Shown here piece after piece: positions 50,820 through 59,951 of a DNA stretch of 64,000 nt. Position numbers and translations under genes: made by a program. The DNA is from CALMAK01 sp964392265. GTDB taxonomy: Bacteria > Patescibacteriota > Saccharimonadia > Saccharimonadales > Saccharimonadaceae. Position 1 is the stretch's first letter. Each line of letters opens with the position of its first letter. The notes below the pieces were generated by a model. That model searched no databases. It was not told the DNA's origin and saw only the letters and a program-made list of their open reading frames with translations. The stretch is from positions 1-64,000 of the forward strand of contig CAYMOS010000003.1 of NCBI GenBank assembly GCA_964392265.1, in the 5' to 3' direction.

Positions 50820-53150
50820 ATGAAAGACTTTTTTGCCATCGTAGGTCGCAACTTTAAACAACCGATTGTGCTCGCCATTCTCATCCTGGCGGCAGCTTTA
50901 TTATTACTCGGTGAACGTCGCGATGCCTGGTTTGTCTCGTTTGTCATCTTGGTCAATACTCTCTTTGGGATTGTCCAGGAAGTCCGTGCCAAGCGGGCAC
51001 TTAAAAAGCTCGAACTCATGAGCGCGCCGCATGCCAGGCGTATCAATACCGACGGCACCGTGTCTGACGTATTATTCAATCAACTAGTTGTAGGCGATCA
51101 GATTGATGTCCGTCTGGGTGATGAAATGCCCGCAGACGGTATTGTCCTGTCTAGTACGGGCCTCGAGGTGAATGAAAGCATGATGACTGGCGAATCGGCT
51201 TCGATTGAAAAGCACAAAGACGATACGGTCTATGCTTCCAGTTCGGTGGTAGCAGGATCAGCCTTCGTGCGTATCAGTGCGGTCGGAGCGGACACTCGAG
51301 TGGGTGGAATGACCGAGAAGTTAAAACGGTACACTCCTGAATTAACGCCGTTACAGCGGTCAATCAGCTATATCATTGCCGTTATGACCTATGGTGCCTT
51401 GGGCTTGGCGGCACTTATATTCATCGTCTATTCGTTTGCTGGTGAGGACCCGGTCAAGATTGTCAAAACAATCACGTCGGCTGCGGTTACCGTTGTCCCC
51501 GAAGGGTTGTTGCTGGCAAGCACCCTCCTATTGGCGTTCGGGTCATTGCGTCTCGCACAGGCAAAAGTCTTGCCGCAAAAGCTCGCTGCCATTGAGGCGA
51601 TGGCGCTGTTGAATGTGCTTTGTGTTGACAAAACAGGAACGCTCACCAGTGATACGATCGAGTTCACTGATCTAGAGCCGTTTGATGGTGCGCCAGCTAA
51701 CCTATCACAGCTAGCCGGAATTGTGGCGGCTGAGACGAGTAGTGGTAACGCGACGGGTGATGCCATGGCGGCCGGTCTGCAACTGCCAAAGAAGTACACG
51801 GTGCTTGATCGATTGGCTTTTTCATCCGAACGCAAATTCAGTGGTGTCCGCATGAAAATCGACAAGAAGACGCATACTATATTCGTCGGTGCCCCTGAAT
51901 TCTTAGGTCGACTAGCACCCCTTTCCAAGGCAGAACAGCAACGCGTCGCGGAGCTTGCTAGCGACGGCCGCCGAGTCCTTTTGGTGGCATCGTTTGATGA
52001 TCAGGCGACTGATTTAAAAAAGATGAAGAAATCCGGCACGCCCTTGGGGATTATTATTCTCTCGAATGAACTGCGTAGTGGGGTTGAAAAGACGGTTAAT
52101 TATCTGCAGCATAATGAGGTAAGCGTGCGCGTGATCAGTGGTGATAGCCCTGAAACGGTTCGTTCAGTGGCTGAGAGAGCGGGCATTCGGCATGCCGATC
52201 GCGTTATTACCGGAGCGGAACTAGCCAAGCTGTCTGATGCGGCGTGGGATAAGACCGTCAAAGAGACAACGATTTTTGCCCGGGTATTGCCTGAACAAAA
52301 AGAACGACTAATCCAGACCTTTATCGAGGCCGATAATTTCACTGGTATGGTTGGTGATGGTGTCAACGACGCCTTGGCGCTGAAAAAAGCGAATTTAGGG
52401 GTCGCGATGTACGCAGGGGCAGTTGCTACGAGGCGTATTGCTGATATTGTCCTTTTGAATAATTCCTTCAATTCCCTCCCCATCGGCATGCGCTTGGGCA
52501 ACCGTATCATGCAGGCCATCGAAATGATTGCCTCATTATTCTTTCATAAGATCATCTACGGTATTGTCCTCCTGATGACGACATTGGTGCTGGGTGTCAC
52601 CTACCCGTTTGAGCCGCGACACGTGACATTTATGAATATTTTCTTAGTAACGTTGCCGACGATTTTATGGACGTTGTTTCCGCCGATTCCGACGTATAAG
52701 ATTTCACCCAAGCGATTTTGGTGGGATACCTTAGCGCCAGTTGCCCCCATTGCGATGATATCTGGTATCGTCGTTGCCCTATCCTATCTACGATTAACAG
52801 CGATCCATCCTGAGGACCCCGAGGGTGTCGCCACGACAACGGTGCTGGTAGCAACGTTCTTTGGCGTCTATCTCGTTTTTCTGGTCAGCAGAATGTTTCG
52901 GGCGGTCAATAACCGTACGGCGCGTTTGGCAAGAGCATTATACCTGCTAGCGATTATTTTTGTTGTAACAGTTAGTTTTGGCTTTGGGTTTACTCGTGAC
53001 TTCTTTGATTTTACCACCCCCGCTTGGCGAGAAGCCGGCTCGTTGTTATTGCTGATTGCATTTGCGGTTTTATTGCAGTGGTTAATTGCCGATCGTACTG
53101 CGAAAGCAAGGCAACAGAGAGAAGCTGTCCTCTCTAATGGTAGTTCGTAA
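50820..53150 (+). CDS. P-type cation-transporting ATPase
   Basis: The protein has 776 residues. The phosphorylated Asp is 270 in DKTGTLTSD; VVPEGL (membrane site), the actuator TGES motif (MMTGESASIE) and GDGVNDALALKKA are present. The PEGL motif and architecture fit P2-like or bacterial P-type pumps; the ion is not evident. Start ATG 50820 is preferred over GTG/TTG upstream because TACTAT ends 9 bases before it. It is divergent from pgl. Confidence 0.93.
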   Translation: MKDFFAIVGRNFKQPIVLAILILAAALLLLGERRDAWFVSFVILVNTLFGIVQEVRAKRALKKLELMSAPHARRINTDGTVSDVLFNQLVVGDQIDVRLGDEMPADGIVLSSTGLEVNESMMTGESASIEKHKDDTVYASSSVVAGSAFVRISAVGADTRVGGMTEKLKRYTPELTPLQRSISYIIAVMTYGALGLAALIFIVYSFAGEDPVKIVKTITSAAVTVVPEGLLLASTLLLAFGSLRLAQAKVLPQKLAAIEAMALLNVLCVDKTGTLTSDTIEFTDLEPFDGAPANLSQLAGIVAAETSSGNATGDAMAAGLQLPKKYTVLDRLAFSSERKFSGVRMKIDKKTHTIFVGAPEFLGRLAPLSKAEQQRVAELASDGRRVLLVASFDDQATDLKKMKKSGTPLGIIILSNELRSGVEKTVNYLQHNEVSVRVISGDSPETVRSVAERAGIRHADRVITGAELAKLSDAAWDKTVKETTIFARVLPEQKERLIQTFIEADNFTGMVGDGVNDALALKKANLGVAMYAGAVATRRIADIVLLNNSFNSLPIGMRLGNRIMQAIEMIASLFFHKIIYGIVLLMTTLVLGVTYPFEPRHVTFMNIFLVTLPTILWTLFPPIPTYKISPKRFWWDTLAPVAPIAMISGIVVALSYLRLTAIHPEDPEGVATTTVLVATFFGVYLVFLVSRMFRAVNNRTARLARALYLLAIIFVVTVSFGFGFTRDFFDFTTPAWREAGSLLLLIAFAVLLQWLIADRTAKARQQREAVLSNGSS

Positions 53151-53198
53151 CCCCTGCGCTCTTGTCGGTAATAAGCCAAAAATCATTGAGGTAAATCG

Positions 53199-53236
53199 CA
53201 ACAGCACGGCATTTTTATACGTATGCCGTGCTGTTG
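53199..53236. terminator. Bidirectional terminator between convergent genes
   Basis: A perfect 14-bp inverted repeat CAACAGCACGGCAT (53199-53212) with its complement (53223-53236), loop TTTTATACGT, lies between the P-type ATPase and the putative anti-sigma gene. Confidence 0.85.
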
Positions 53237-53249
53237 AAAGTGTAGTAGG

Positions 53250-53978
53250 TTATAAGAGAGCCGTGTAAACAGGTGAGTTGTTTTTGTCAAAAGCAATCAC
53301 AACTGTTTGACCATCCTTGTTGGTGTATTTAACAAATACTTCTGCAGTATTCATTCGGCGTTCAATCGCATCGATGTCAACGCTCCCTGTTGCACTATTG
53401 CCACCTCCTTTAGCATTTTCACTGTTATCCGTGGGGGTAGTCGGCACGGTATGCGGCTCGACAGTGCCGCTACTTGCTGCATCGCCAGTTTTTCCGTCTA
53501 TTTTGCCAGAAGTATTACCGACGTCATCACTATATTGCATTTTTATACCATTTTTTGCTAATTTATCAAAATCGGTACGCGATATTTTTATAAGATCCTT
53601 AGCACTACTCGCCTCTCGCAGTAACTCTTGGGGATCGGCAGCTAAGATTGCTTTTAAATCGGCAAGTTCACTGCTTGATAGTCGCGAAACCATACGAATG
53701 CTATCATTCGTGGTTTGAGCAGCTGCCACTCGTGGATTGAGCGGCGAAAACATTGTGACGGCACCCATGACAAGCGCAATCATCGTCACGCTTCCACCCA
53801 TTATGATTGATTTTTTCATATCCATTACTCCTTTGAAATCAATGAGGCGCCAGCGAGAACGTGTGATCATAGATTGTGACGCGCCCGCATCGTGCATCAA
53901 TACTTGGCGTAACGATGCCTTATGAGAGGGGGTATGCGGAGTTTGAATGTCAAGCTCATGCAATATATGATGCTTCAT
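53250..53978 (-). CDS. Putative membrane anti-sigma factor of the adjacent ECF sigma
   Basis: The protein has 242 residues: about 55 cytoplasmic residues, a transmembrane helix (about 56-77) and an extracytoplasmic Ser/Thr/Gly-rich part ending in a small beta-rich domain (VFVKYTNKDGQTVVIAFD). Its ATG overlaps the sigma stop (ATGA), and AAAGGAA precedes it. Coupled single-pass proteins after ECF sigma factors are usually anti-sigma factors. No zinc-binding HxxxCxxC motif is present, so if it is one, it is of another type. An internal ATG 53819 would give only the membrane and outer parts. Confidence 0.7.
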   Translation of the reverse strand: MKHHILHELDIQTPHTPSHKASLRQVLMHDAGASQSMITRSRWRLIDFKGVMDMKKSIIMGGSVTMIALVMGAVTMFSPLNPRVAAAQTTNDSIRMVSRLSSSELADLKAILAADPQELLREASSAKDLIKISRTDFDKLAKNGIKMQYSDDVGNTSGKIDGKTGDAASSGTVEPHTVPTTPTDNSENAKGGGNSATGSVDIDAIERRMNTAEVFVKYTNKDGQTVVIAFDKNNSPVYTALL

Positions 53979-54616
53979 ATGTTCCTTTCTGACCTTTGCT
54001 GATAGTGAAGGTCCTCATGAGATATAATGCGATCGTCTCCAAAAGGTTGCATTCCGGCGCGTAATTTAACCATCCCTCTTGATAATAGTGATTTTACTGT
54101 CCCCACTTTTCGGTTTGTGATGATCGCGATTTCATTTAGTTTTTTATGTTCAATGTAGCGTAGTACCAAGACCTCTTGGTATTTTACGGGGAGTTGCTGA
54201 ATTTTCTCAAGCGCATGATGAAATTGGAGTTGTTGGTCAAGTAAATCTTGTGCCTCCATTGCTTCTTGGTGTATATCGGTCGTGCTGACAGGAACGTATC
54301 TCTGCTCTTCACTCAATTCATCAAGTGACAGTGTGTGATACTTACCGGTCCGGTAGTACATGCGCAGCTCGTTAGTTGCAATCTTATACAGCCACGCTCG
54401 AAATGGAATGCCACGTACATGGTATGTACCGACTGAACGCCATGCCTTCATAAATACTTCAGATGTAATGTCCTCGGCAATCTCAATCGTACCCGTCCGT
54501 CGTACGCAATATCCAAGAATCTGCGTATAATGAGCATCAAAAAGCTGACCAAATGCAGCATGATTGCCCTGAATGGCCGCAGTCACAAGAGTCTGTTCAT
54601 TATCAAATGTTTCCAC
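53975..54616 (-). CDS. ECF-type RNA polymerase sigma factor
   Basis: The protein has 213 residues. Region 2 shows FDAHYTQILGYCVRRTG, EDITSEVFMKAWRS and FRAWLYKIATNEL; region 4 has LPVKYQEVLVLRYIEHKKLNEIA and KSLLSRGMVKLR. It would direct transcription of a stress or envelope regulon. It starts at GTG 54616, with TACACT 6 bases upstream. Coupled with the putative anti-sigma gene. Confidence 0.94.
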   Translation of the reverse strand: METFDNEQTLVTAAIQGNHAAFGQLFDAHYTQILGYCVRRTGTIEIAEDITSEVFMKAWRSVGTYHVRGIPFRAWLYKIATNELRMYYRTGKYHTLSLDELSEEQRYVPVSTTDIHQEAMEAQDLLDQQLQFHHALEKIQQLPVKYQEVLVLRYIEHKKLNEIAIITNRKVGTVKSLLSRGMVKLRAGMQPFGDDRIISHEDLHYQQRSERNI

Positions 54617-54681
54617 GTACTTAGTGTAATGCGAAAGTACACAAAAGGTTGCAAATCATTTTCATGTAGATGCGATATTCT

Positions 54682-57210
54682 TTACAAGATTCTATGAGTT
54701 TGTAGCGATCGACGGCCAAAGAATTTGTGAATCTCAACCAGTACGATAGGCACCGCAAAGGCAATTGCGCCGGTAATGACGAGATCGCCAATCGCGACAG
54801 GTGTGATATGGAGCAAGCTTTGGAGCGGTCCAAAGACGGCTAATGCCTGCATAGCTACTGCGAAGGCAAGACCAATATAGAATGGGGTGCTCCATACGAA
54901 AATACGTTTAAAGACGGACTCGTAGTCACTGCGGGCATTAAAGGCACTTGCCCACTGCATGACGACGAGGGCACAAAAAGCGATGGTTCGGCCGTATTCG
55001 TGGCCGTAGAGATTGCTAAAGGTGATGTAAAGCGTCAAGGTGGTAATAGCCATACTGACGGCGACCATAATCATGCGGGTTGTCAGGTAGCGACTAAGGA
55101 TGGGTGCATTGGGCCGTTCGGGTTTGCGTAACATGGCATTCTTTTCGCCTTTTTCTAACCCCAGAGGAATCACCATCGAGGTATCGGTCACGAGGTTTAC
55201 CCACAGGATCTGGACGGCAACCAGCGGGACGGGAATGCCGACGACCAGAGCGCCAATCATTGTCAGGGCCTCGCCGGCATTGGTGGCGAGGAGATAGTAC
55301 AGCATGCGACGGACGTTACTGATGATGCGACGGCCTTCGCGCATGGCGTCAATGATACTCTTGAAGTTATCATCGAGAAGAATGATGTCACCGGCGTCTT
55401 TGGCAATTTGCGAACCAGACCCCATGGCAATCCCAACGTGGGCGTTGGACAGGGCGGGAACGTCATTGACACCATCACCGGTCATGGCGGTGATATTATG
55501 ACGTTTCAGAATAGAAAGTAGTCGATATTTGTTTTCAGGAATCACACGGGAAAAGACGCGAACATCACGAATTGCCTGTCCTAGTTCCTCGTCGGTCATG
55601 GTGTCCATACGGCGACTGTCGAACACCTGATCACGCGTCGTTACCATCCCTAGTTGTCGACCTATATGATAGGCTGTTTCGAAATGGTCGCCGGTGATCA
55701 TTCGAACGGTAACGCCAGCTGTCAGGGCTGTCTTGATAGCGTGCTTTGCCTCGGGACGAAGCGTGTCGGCGACGGCGATAAAGCCGACGAAGTCAAGGCG
55801 TGTCTTGGACGGTAATTCTTCGATAGCTTGCAGCGGTTTTTTCAGTTCAGTTTGGGCAAGTGCAATCACGCGGTAGCCTTGTGATGTCAGGTGAACCAAG
55901 GAGAGCTCGGCCTCTTCCCTCTCGGCCTCGGTAAGGATTGATCGCGAGAGAATTGCCTCTGGCGCGCCCTTGATGGTAAGACGATATAGATTGCCATGAT
56001 GCCAAACGTTGCCGCTCATGGCGTGTTCGTGGCTAAATGGCAGGTGATGCAGAGGCTGCCCCTTGAGAGGAACAACTTTTTCGGCATCAGCGTATTCAAC
56101 CATAGCAATATCCAAAGGATCGTGTACTTTGGCGGCGCTATGATTGGCGCTATGGCGAATATGGGTCGGAAGATGATGGCTGACCCAGTGTGGTTGCCAG
56201 GTTTCCTGAACGGATAGCTTGTTTTTCGTTAATGTACCGGTCTTATCGGTGGCGATCGTCGTAATGACTCCTACTGTTTCAATGGCGCGCATATTACGTA
56301 CCAATGCCTTTTTGACGGCCATGCGACGCATCCCAAGGACAAGGATGACGGAAATAGCGATAGGAAGACTTTCTGGGACAGCGCTGACGCTCAATGCCAT
56401 GACGAAACGAATTGCCTCAACAAGTTCAGTGCCGCGTAGCAACGATAATACGAGGGCGATAACAGCGATTCCTCCGACGGCAGCAATGATTTGATTGACG
56501 AGGTGATCGATCTTTTTTTGCACCGGACTGCGCATTTCGGTTTGTTCGGATAACGCGGCAAGGCGGCCAAACTCGGTGTTATTACCAGTCGTGACGACAA
56601 CTGCGGTGGCTTCGCCGGAAACAATGAATGAACCCTGGAAGAGGAGGTTGGTTTGTTCGTAGATTTGCTTTTCTCCCCTGAGGGCGTCGGTTACTTTGGT
56701 GATAGGGACTGATTCACCAGTCAGCAAGGCTTCGTCGACACGGACATTGGCACCCTCAATCAGGCGGGCATCGGCCGGGACTTTTTCGCCCTCACTTAGC
56801 ATGATAATGTCACCGGGAACAAGCTTTAACGAATCAACAGAGCGTACTTTGCCGTCGCGCAGGACTGATACGGTTTGCGCCGTGTGTTTTTGTAGTGACC
56901 GCAGAACACGATCCGTGGAAAAGCGCTGAATGTAATAGATAATTGCGCTGATTGCCATGATGCCAATAATGATGATCGCATCAATGGGAGTATGGTGAAT
57001 GATACTAAGGATGGCGGCGATGAAGAGGACCAGCATAAAGACATTAGCGAAAGGTTCTATAATTTTACGCCATAGTGGTTCGCCCTTGATACGAATGGTA
57101 TTAAGGCCGTACAGGGCAAGGCGTTTGTTGACCTCGCTTGGGTGGAGTCCCTTTGGCGAGGCGTTTAGTTCTTTGAGAGTTGCGGTGACGGTTTTATTGT
57201 AATAAAGCAT
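54682..57210 (-). CDS. P-type calcium/cation-transporting ATPase (SERCA/PMR1-like)
   Basis: The protein has 842 residues. An N-terminal cation ATPase domain (about 8-45), TGES (165-168), PESLP in the membrane site (279-283), phospho-Asp322 in DKTGTLTKN and TGDGVNDVPALS are present. The C-terminal membrane domain has several helices. PESLP rather than PEGLP is slightly unusual; calcium or another divalent cation is likely. Start ATG 57210 follows TACAAT by 7 bases, and the greA terminator ends next to it. Confidence 0.93.
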   Translation of the reverse strand: MLYYNKTVTATLKELNASPKGLHPSEVNKRLALYGLNTIRIKGEPLWRKIIEPFANVFMLVLFIAAILSIIHHTPIDAIIIIGIMAISAIIYYIQRFSTDRVLRSLQKHTAQTVSVLRDGKVRSVDSLKLVPGDIIMLSEGEKVPADARLIEGANVRVDEALLTGESVPITKVTDALRGEKQIYEQTNLLFQGSFIVSGEATAVVVTTGNNTEFGRLAALSEQTEMRSPVQKKIDHLVNQIIAAVGGIAVIALVLSLLRGTELVEAIRFVMALSVSAVPESLPIAISVILVLGMRRMAVKKALVRNMRAIETVGVITTIATDKTGTLTKNKLSVQETWQPHWVSHHLPTHIRHSANHSAAKVHDPLDIAMVEYADAEKVVPLKGQPLHHLPFSHEHAMSGNVWHHGNLYRLTIKGAPEAILSRSILTEAEREEAELSLVHLTSQGYRVIALAQTELKKPLQAIEELPSKTRLDFVGFIAVADTLRPEAKHAIKTALTAGVTVRMITGDHFETAYHIGRQLGMVTTRDQVFDSRRMDTMTDEELGQAIRDVRVFSRVIPENKYRLLSILKRHNITAMTGDGVNDVPALSNAHVGIAMGSGSQIAKDAGDIILLDDNFKSIIDAMREGRRIISNVRRMLYYLLATNAGEALTMIGALVVGIPVPLVAVQILWVNLVTDTSMVIPLGLEKGEKNAMLRKPERPNAPILSRYLTTRMIMVAVSMAITTLTLYITFSNLYGHEYGRTIAFCALVVMQWASAFNARSDYESVFKRIFVWSTPFYIGLAFAVAMQALAVFGPLQSLLHITPVAIGDLVITGAIAFAVPIVLVEIHKFFGRRSLQTHRIL

Positions 57211-57226
57211 TAGCACTATTGTACCA

Positions 57227-57255
57227 AAAAAGCTCCGCCTACGGCGAAGCTTTTT
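57227..57255 (-). terminator. Terminator of greA
   Basis: On the minus strand AAAAAGCTTCGCC pairs with GGCGGAGCTTTTT (one G-U) and a T-run follows. It directly abuts the leaderless promoter of the P-type ATPase. Confidence 0.85.
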
Positions 57256-57277
57256 CGTCAGAGACCCCCCAGTAATA

Positions 57278-57742
57278 TTAGGTGATACGTACTAATTGTA
57301 GTGTGCGGCGGTTTTTGCCCATCGCGAGATCAATCGTGTCCTGGAGGGTTTTACCAACCAAGTTCTTACCCAGAGGGCTCTCGATCGAGATGCGTCCATC
57401 GCTAGGGTTGGCCTCAAAACTATCAACGATGGTATAGCGAAACAGGCGTCCTTGTTGGTCAATCAGATCAACCACACTTCCGATAGCTACCTTGAGGCGC
57501 GCTCGCTTGCCTGGTATCAATTTTGCACTTGCCAATAAGGCTCGTTTATCAGCTAGCTCACCTTCAATGGTTTCAAGATGTGCGAGACGTTCGACTTGTT
57601 CAAGGCGCTCTTCGTGGGCGCTGCCCTTGTCCATCTCGCGCAGGGCTGTGACGGCTGCTTTTTGGTCGTGTTCCAATTGGGTAATACGCTTGCGTAGTTC
57701 TTTCATACCCTTTTTGCTGAGTAGTACGTAATCTTTTTTCAT
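57278..57742 (-). CDS. greA: Transcription elongation factor GreA
   Basis: The protein has 154 residues: N-terminal coiled coil (about 8-75, with acidic tip EMDKGSAHEERLEQ) and C-terminal FKBP-like domain (SPLGKNLVGKTLQD). It stimulates RNA cleavage in stalled RNA polymerase. ATG 57742 is chosen over 57787 because AAGGAGAAA precedes it. Confidence 0.93.
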   Translation of the reverse strand: MKKDYVLLSKKGMKELRKRITQLEHDQKAAVTALREMDKGSAHEERLEQVERLAHLETIEGELADKRALLASAKLIPGKRARLKVAIGSVVDLIDQQGRLFRYTIVDSFEANPSDGRISIESPLGKNLVGKTLQDTIDLAMGKNRRTLQLVRIT

Positions 57743-57835
57743 GTCATTTTCTCCTTTCGGTATTTGACTAGAGGACAGTATGTCCAACGGCTAGTATGAG
57801 GGCAGTTACTGAAAGCTGCCTGAGAATGGCTATGG

Positions 57836-58501
57836 TTATTGTAATTTTCCATCTCGCAAGCGAAATGTTCGGTCGGTTTTGCCGGCAATATCGAGGTCGT
57901 GGGTGACGGCAATGATAGTGGTGTTCTCGGTACGGCTAAGGGTATGCAGGAGATCAAAGATTTTTTTGCCGGTGGCACTATCAAGATTGCCTGTCGGTTC
58001 GTCTGCCAGAATAATCGCCGGCTGATTAGCCAGAGCACGTGCAATAGAAACGCGTTGTTGCTGACCGCCACTTAGTTTACCGGGCTTGCGCTGTTGCATG
58101 CTGTTTTCGATACCAACTTCATCGAGGAGGGCGCTTGCCCGTGCCTTGCGCTGACCTGCCGGCAGACCGCCATATTCAAGGGCCAACATGACGTTCTCAA
58201 GGGCGGTAAGATTGGTGATGAGATTGTAATGTTGAAAGACGAAGCCGATCTTGTGGGCGCGATAAGTGGTCTGTTTGTAGCTGGGTAGTTTGGCAATATC
58301 GACATCATCAACGATGATACGGCCACTGGTAGGCGTGTCGAGGGCACCGAGCAAGCTAAGGAGTGTACTCTTGCCGCTGCCACTTTTGCCAATAATGCTG
58401 ACAAATTCGCCATTCTTGACCGAAAAATTGATATCATCGACAGCGGTAAGTTGGCCTTCGGGAGTGGCATAGGTTCGGGTGAGGTGTTCAACGGTGAGCA
58501 T
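57836..58501 (-). CDS. ABC transporter ATP-binding protein (MacB/LolD-type)
   Basis: The protein has 221 residues. Walker A GKSGSGKST, signature LSGGQQQRV and Walker B ILADEPTGNLD are present, with the LolD/MacB-like N-terminus. It energises the permease encoded just upstream (58506-59903). CGGAG precedes the ATG. Confidence 0.95.
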   Translation of the reverse strand: MLTVEHLTRTYATPEGQLTAVDDINFSVKNGEFVSIIGKSGSGKSTLLSLLGALDTPTSGRIIVDDVDIAKLPSYKQTTYRAHKIGFVFQHYNLITNLTALENVMLALEYGGLPAGQRKARASALLDEVGIENSMQQRKPGKLSGGQQQRVSIARALANQPAIILADEPTGNLDSATGKKIFDLLHTLSRTENTTIIAVTHDLDIAGKTDRTFRLRDGKLQ

Positions 58502-58505
58502 AGTA

Positions 58506-59903
58506 TTACTCCGATCTCAGCACTTCGGCTGGTTTAATGTTAGCAATAATCCAAGCAGGAACAGCACTTCCTATGATGGCGATAAGGAACATGATGCCAA
58601 GAGCACTGGCAAATGCCTGAGGAGTGACGGTGCTATTGATGTCGTTAACTGTTTGGCTAATCTGGGCTCCTGGGGCGCCAAAGCCGCCTGGTCGATTAAG
58701 GCTGCCTCCGCGCTCCATCCGATCTGATCTGTCCCTACCCTGCGTGGATGTACTGCTGCTATTGCTGGCAACCAAACCGCTCGTCATGGGACCGCTGACG
58801 GCAACGCCAATCGCCAAGCCAACGATGCCGCCGATGATCGTCAACGTCAGGGCTTCGCTCATGAATTGGGTGATGACACTGCGGTTGGTGCCGCCAATTG
58901 CCTTGATAACACCGATCTCACGGCGACGCTCACGGACGATCATGATCATCGCAAGCAGTATGATGATGGCGCCAGCACCAGCGGCTCCAATGACACCACC
59001 GAGGGCGAGACCTGCGATGCTTTCCAGAGAGGCAACGCTCTGCTCAGCCTGCTCTACTTGGCTTGTGATGTCGGCCTTGTCTCCTAACGAAGATTTTAGT
59101 GATGTGACTACGGTGGCGACGTTATCACTACTATCGACGGTGGCGACGACAGAGGTAACGGCATCTGCCTGATCTGTCAGGGTTTGTAGGGTCTTGAGCG
59201 GTATGATAAGCCCGCTGTCTTGAAATTGATTATCAGTCGAAAAGATTCCTTTCACCGTGAATGTTTGTTCATACATCGTAAACGTCGAGCCAACAGACAG
59301 GTTGTTCTTTTCGGCGAGTGTTTTGCCGACAAGGGCAACCTTGCTACCACCACTTGCGTCAATCATCTCACCGCTGGTGAGGGTAAGGCTGCTGCCATCT
59401 GTGGCAACGCTGTCAGGGTCGGTCGTGCCTGTGACGGTGGTGCGTGGTCGCATCATCATTCGGCCGGTCCCCTCCCCGTCTGACTCGTCGCTAGGTGGTG
59501 CGGGTGCTGTTTGATCAGTATCGTCGGTATTGGCATTGAACCGCTGTTGACGTTGACCAAAACGGCCCAGTTCGAGTGCTGATTCAAGATTTGTGTCATC
59601 TTCACCTAACTGATCACTGAGTGTTGAGGTGATGGACGAGACATGGTCGGTAGTTTTGATCGTGGCAACCTGATCGGCGGTGAGTGGATCGCCGCCGCCC
59701 ATAAAGCCGCGAATACCAGCCGGAGCGATAGTTACGTTGGTGCCAGCTGTTTGTTTCACCTCATTAATTTTGTCGTTGATGCCAGCGCGAGCAACCAACA
59801 TGCTGACGATCAGGGTGATGCTGACCGCGAGCATGAGAATGATGGCGCCGGTTCGTACGGGACTGCGCAGAGCGTTTTTTATTCCCCGAGAGATTGGATT
59901 CAC
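58506..59903 (-). CDS. ABC transporter permease (MacB/FtsX family)
   Basis: The protein has 465 residues and starts at GTG 59903 after CAGGAG. A first transmembrane helix (about 16-38) is followed by a MacB-type periplasmic core-like domain (about 40-275) with a Met/Gln/Asp-rich insertion, and three C-terminal helices (about 290-320, 345-370, 420-455). MacB-like systems export peptides or lipids or respond to antimicrobial peptides. It forms a unit with the ATPase downstream and the two-component genes upstream. Confidence 0.92.
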   Translation of the reverse strand: MNPISRGIKNALRSPVRTGAIILMLAVSITLIVSMLVARAGINDKINEVKQTAGTNVTIAPAGIRGFMGGGDPLTADQVATIKTTDHVSSITSTLSDQLGEDDTNLESALELGRFGQRQQRFNANTDDTDQTAPAPPSDESDGEGTGRMMMRPRTTVTGTTDPDSVATDGSSLTLTSGEMIDASGGSKVALVGKTLAEKNNLSVGSTFTMYEQTFTVKGIFSTDNQFQDSGLIIPLKTLQTLTDQADAVTSVVATVDSSDNVATVVTSLKSSLGDKADITSQVEQAEQSVASLESIAGLALGGVIGAAGAGAIIILLAMIMIVRERRREIGVIKAIGGTNRSVITQFMSEALTLTIIGGIVGLAIGVAVSGPMTSGLVASNSSSTSTQGRDRSDRMERGGSLNRPGGFGAPGAQISQTVNDINSTVTPQAFASALGIMFLIAIIGSAVPAWIIANIKPAEVLRSE

Positions 59904-59951
59904 ATTATTACTCCTGTTTATACTAGTGTACGGAGTAAATAGTACAGAAGG

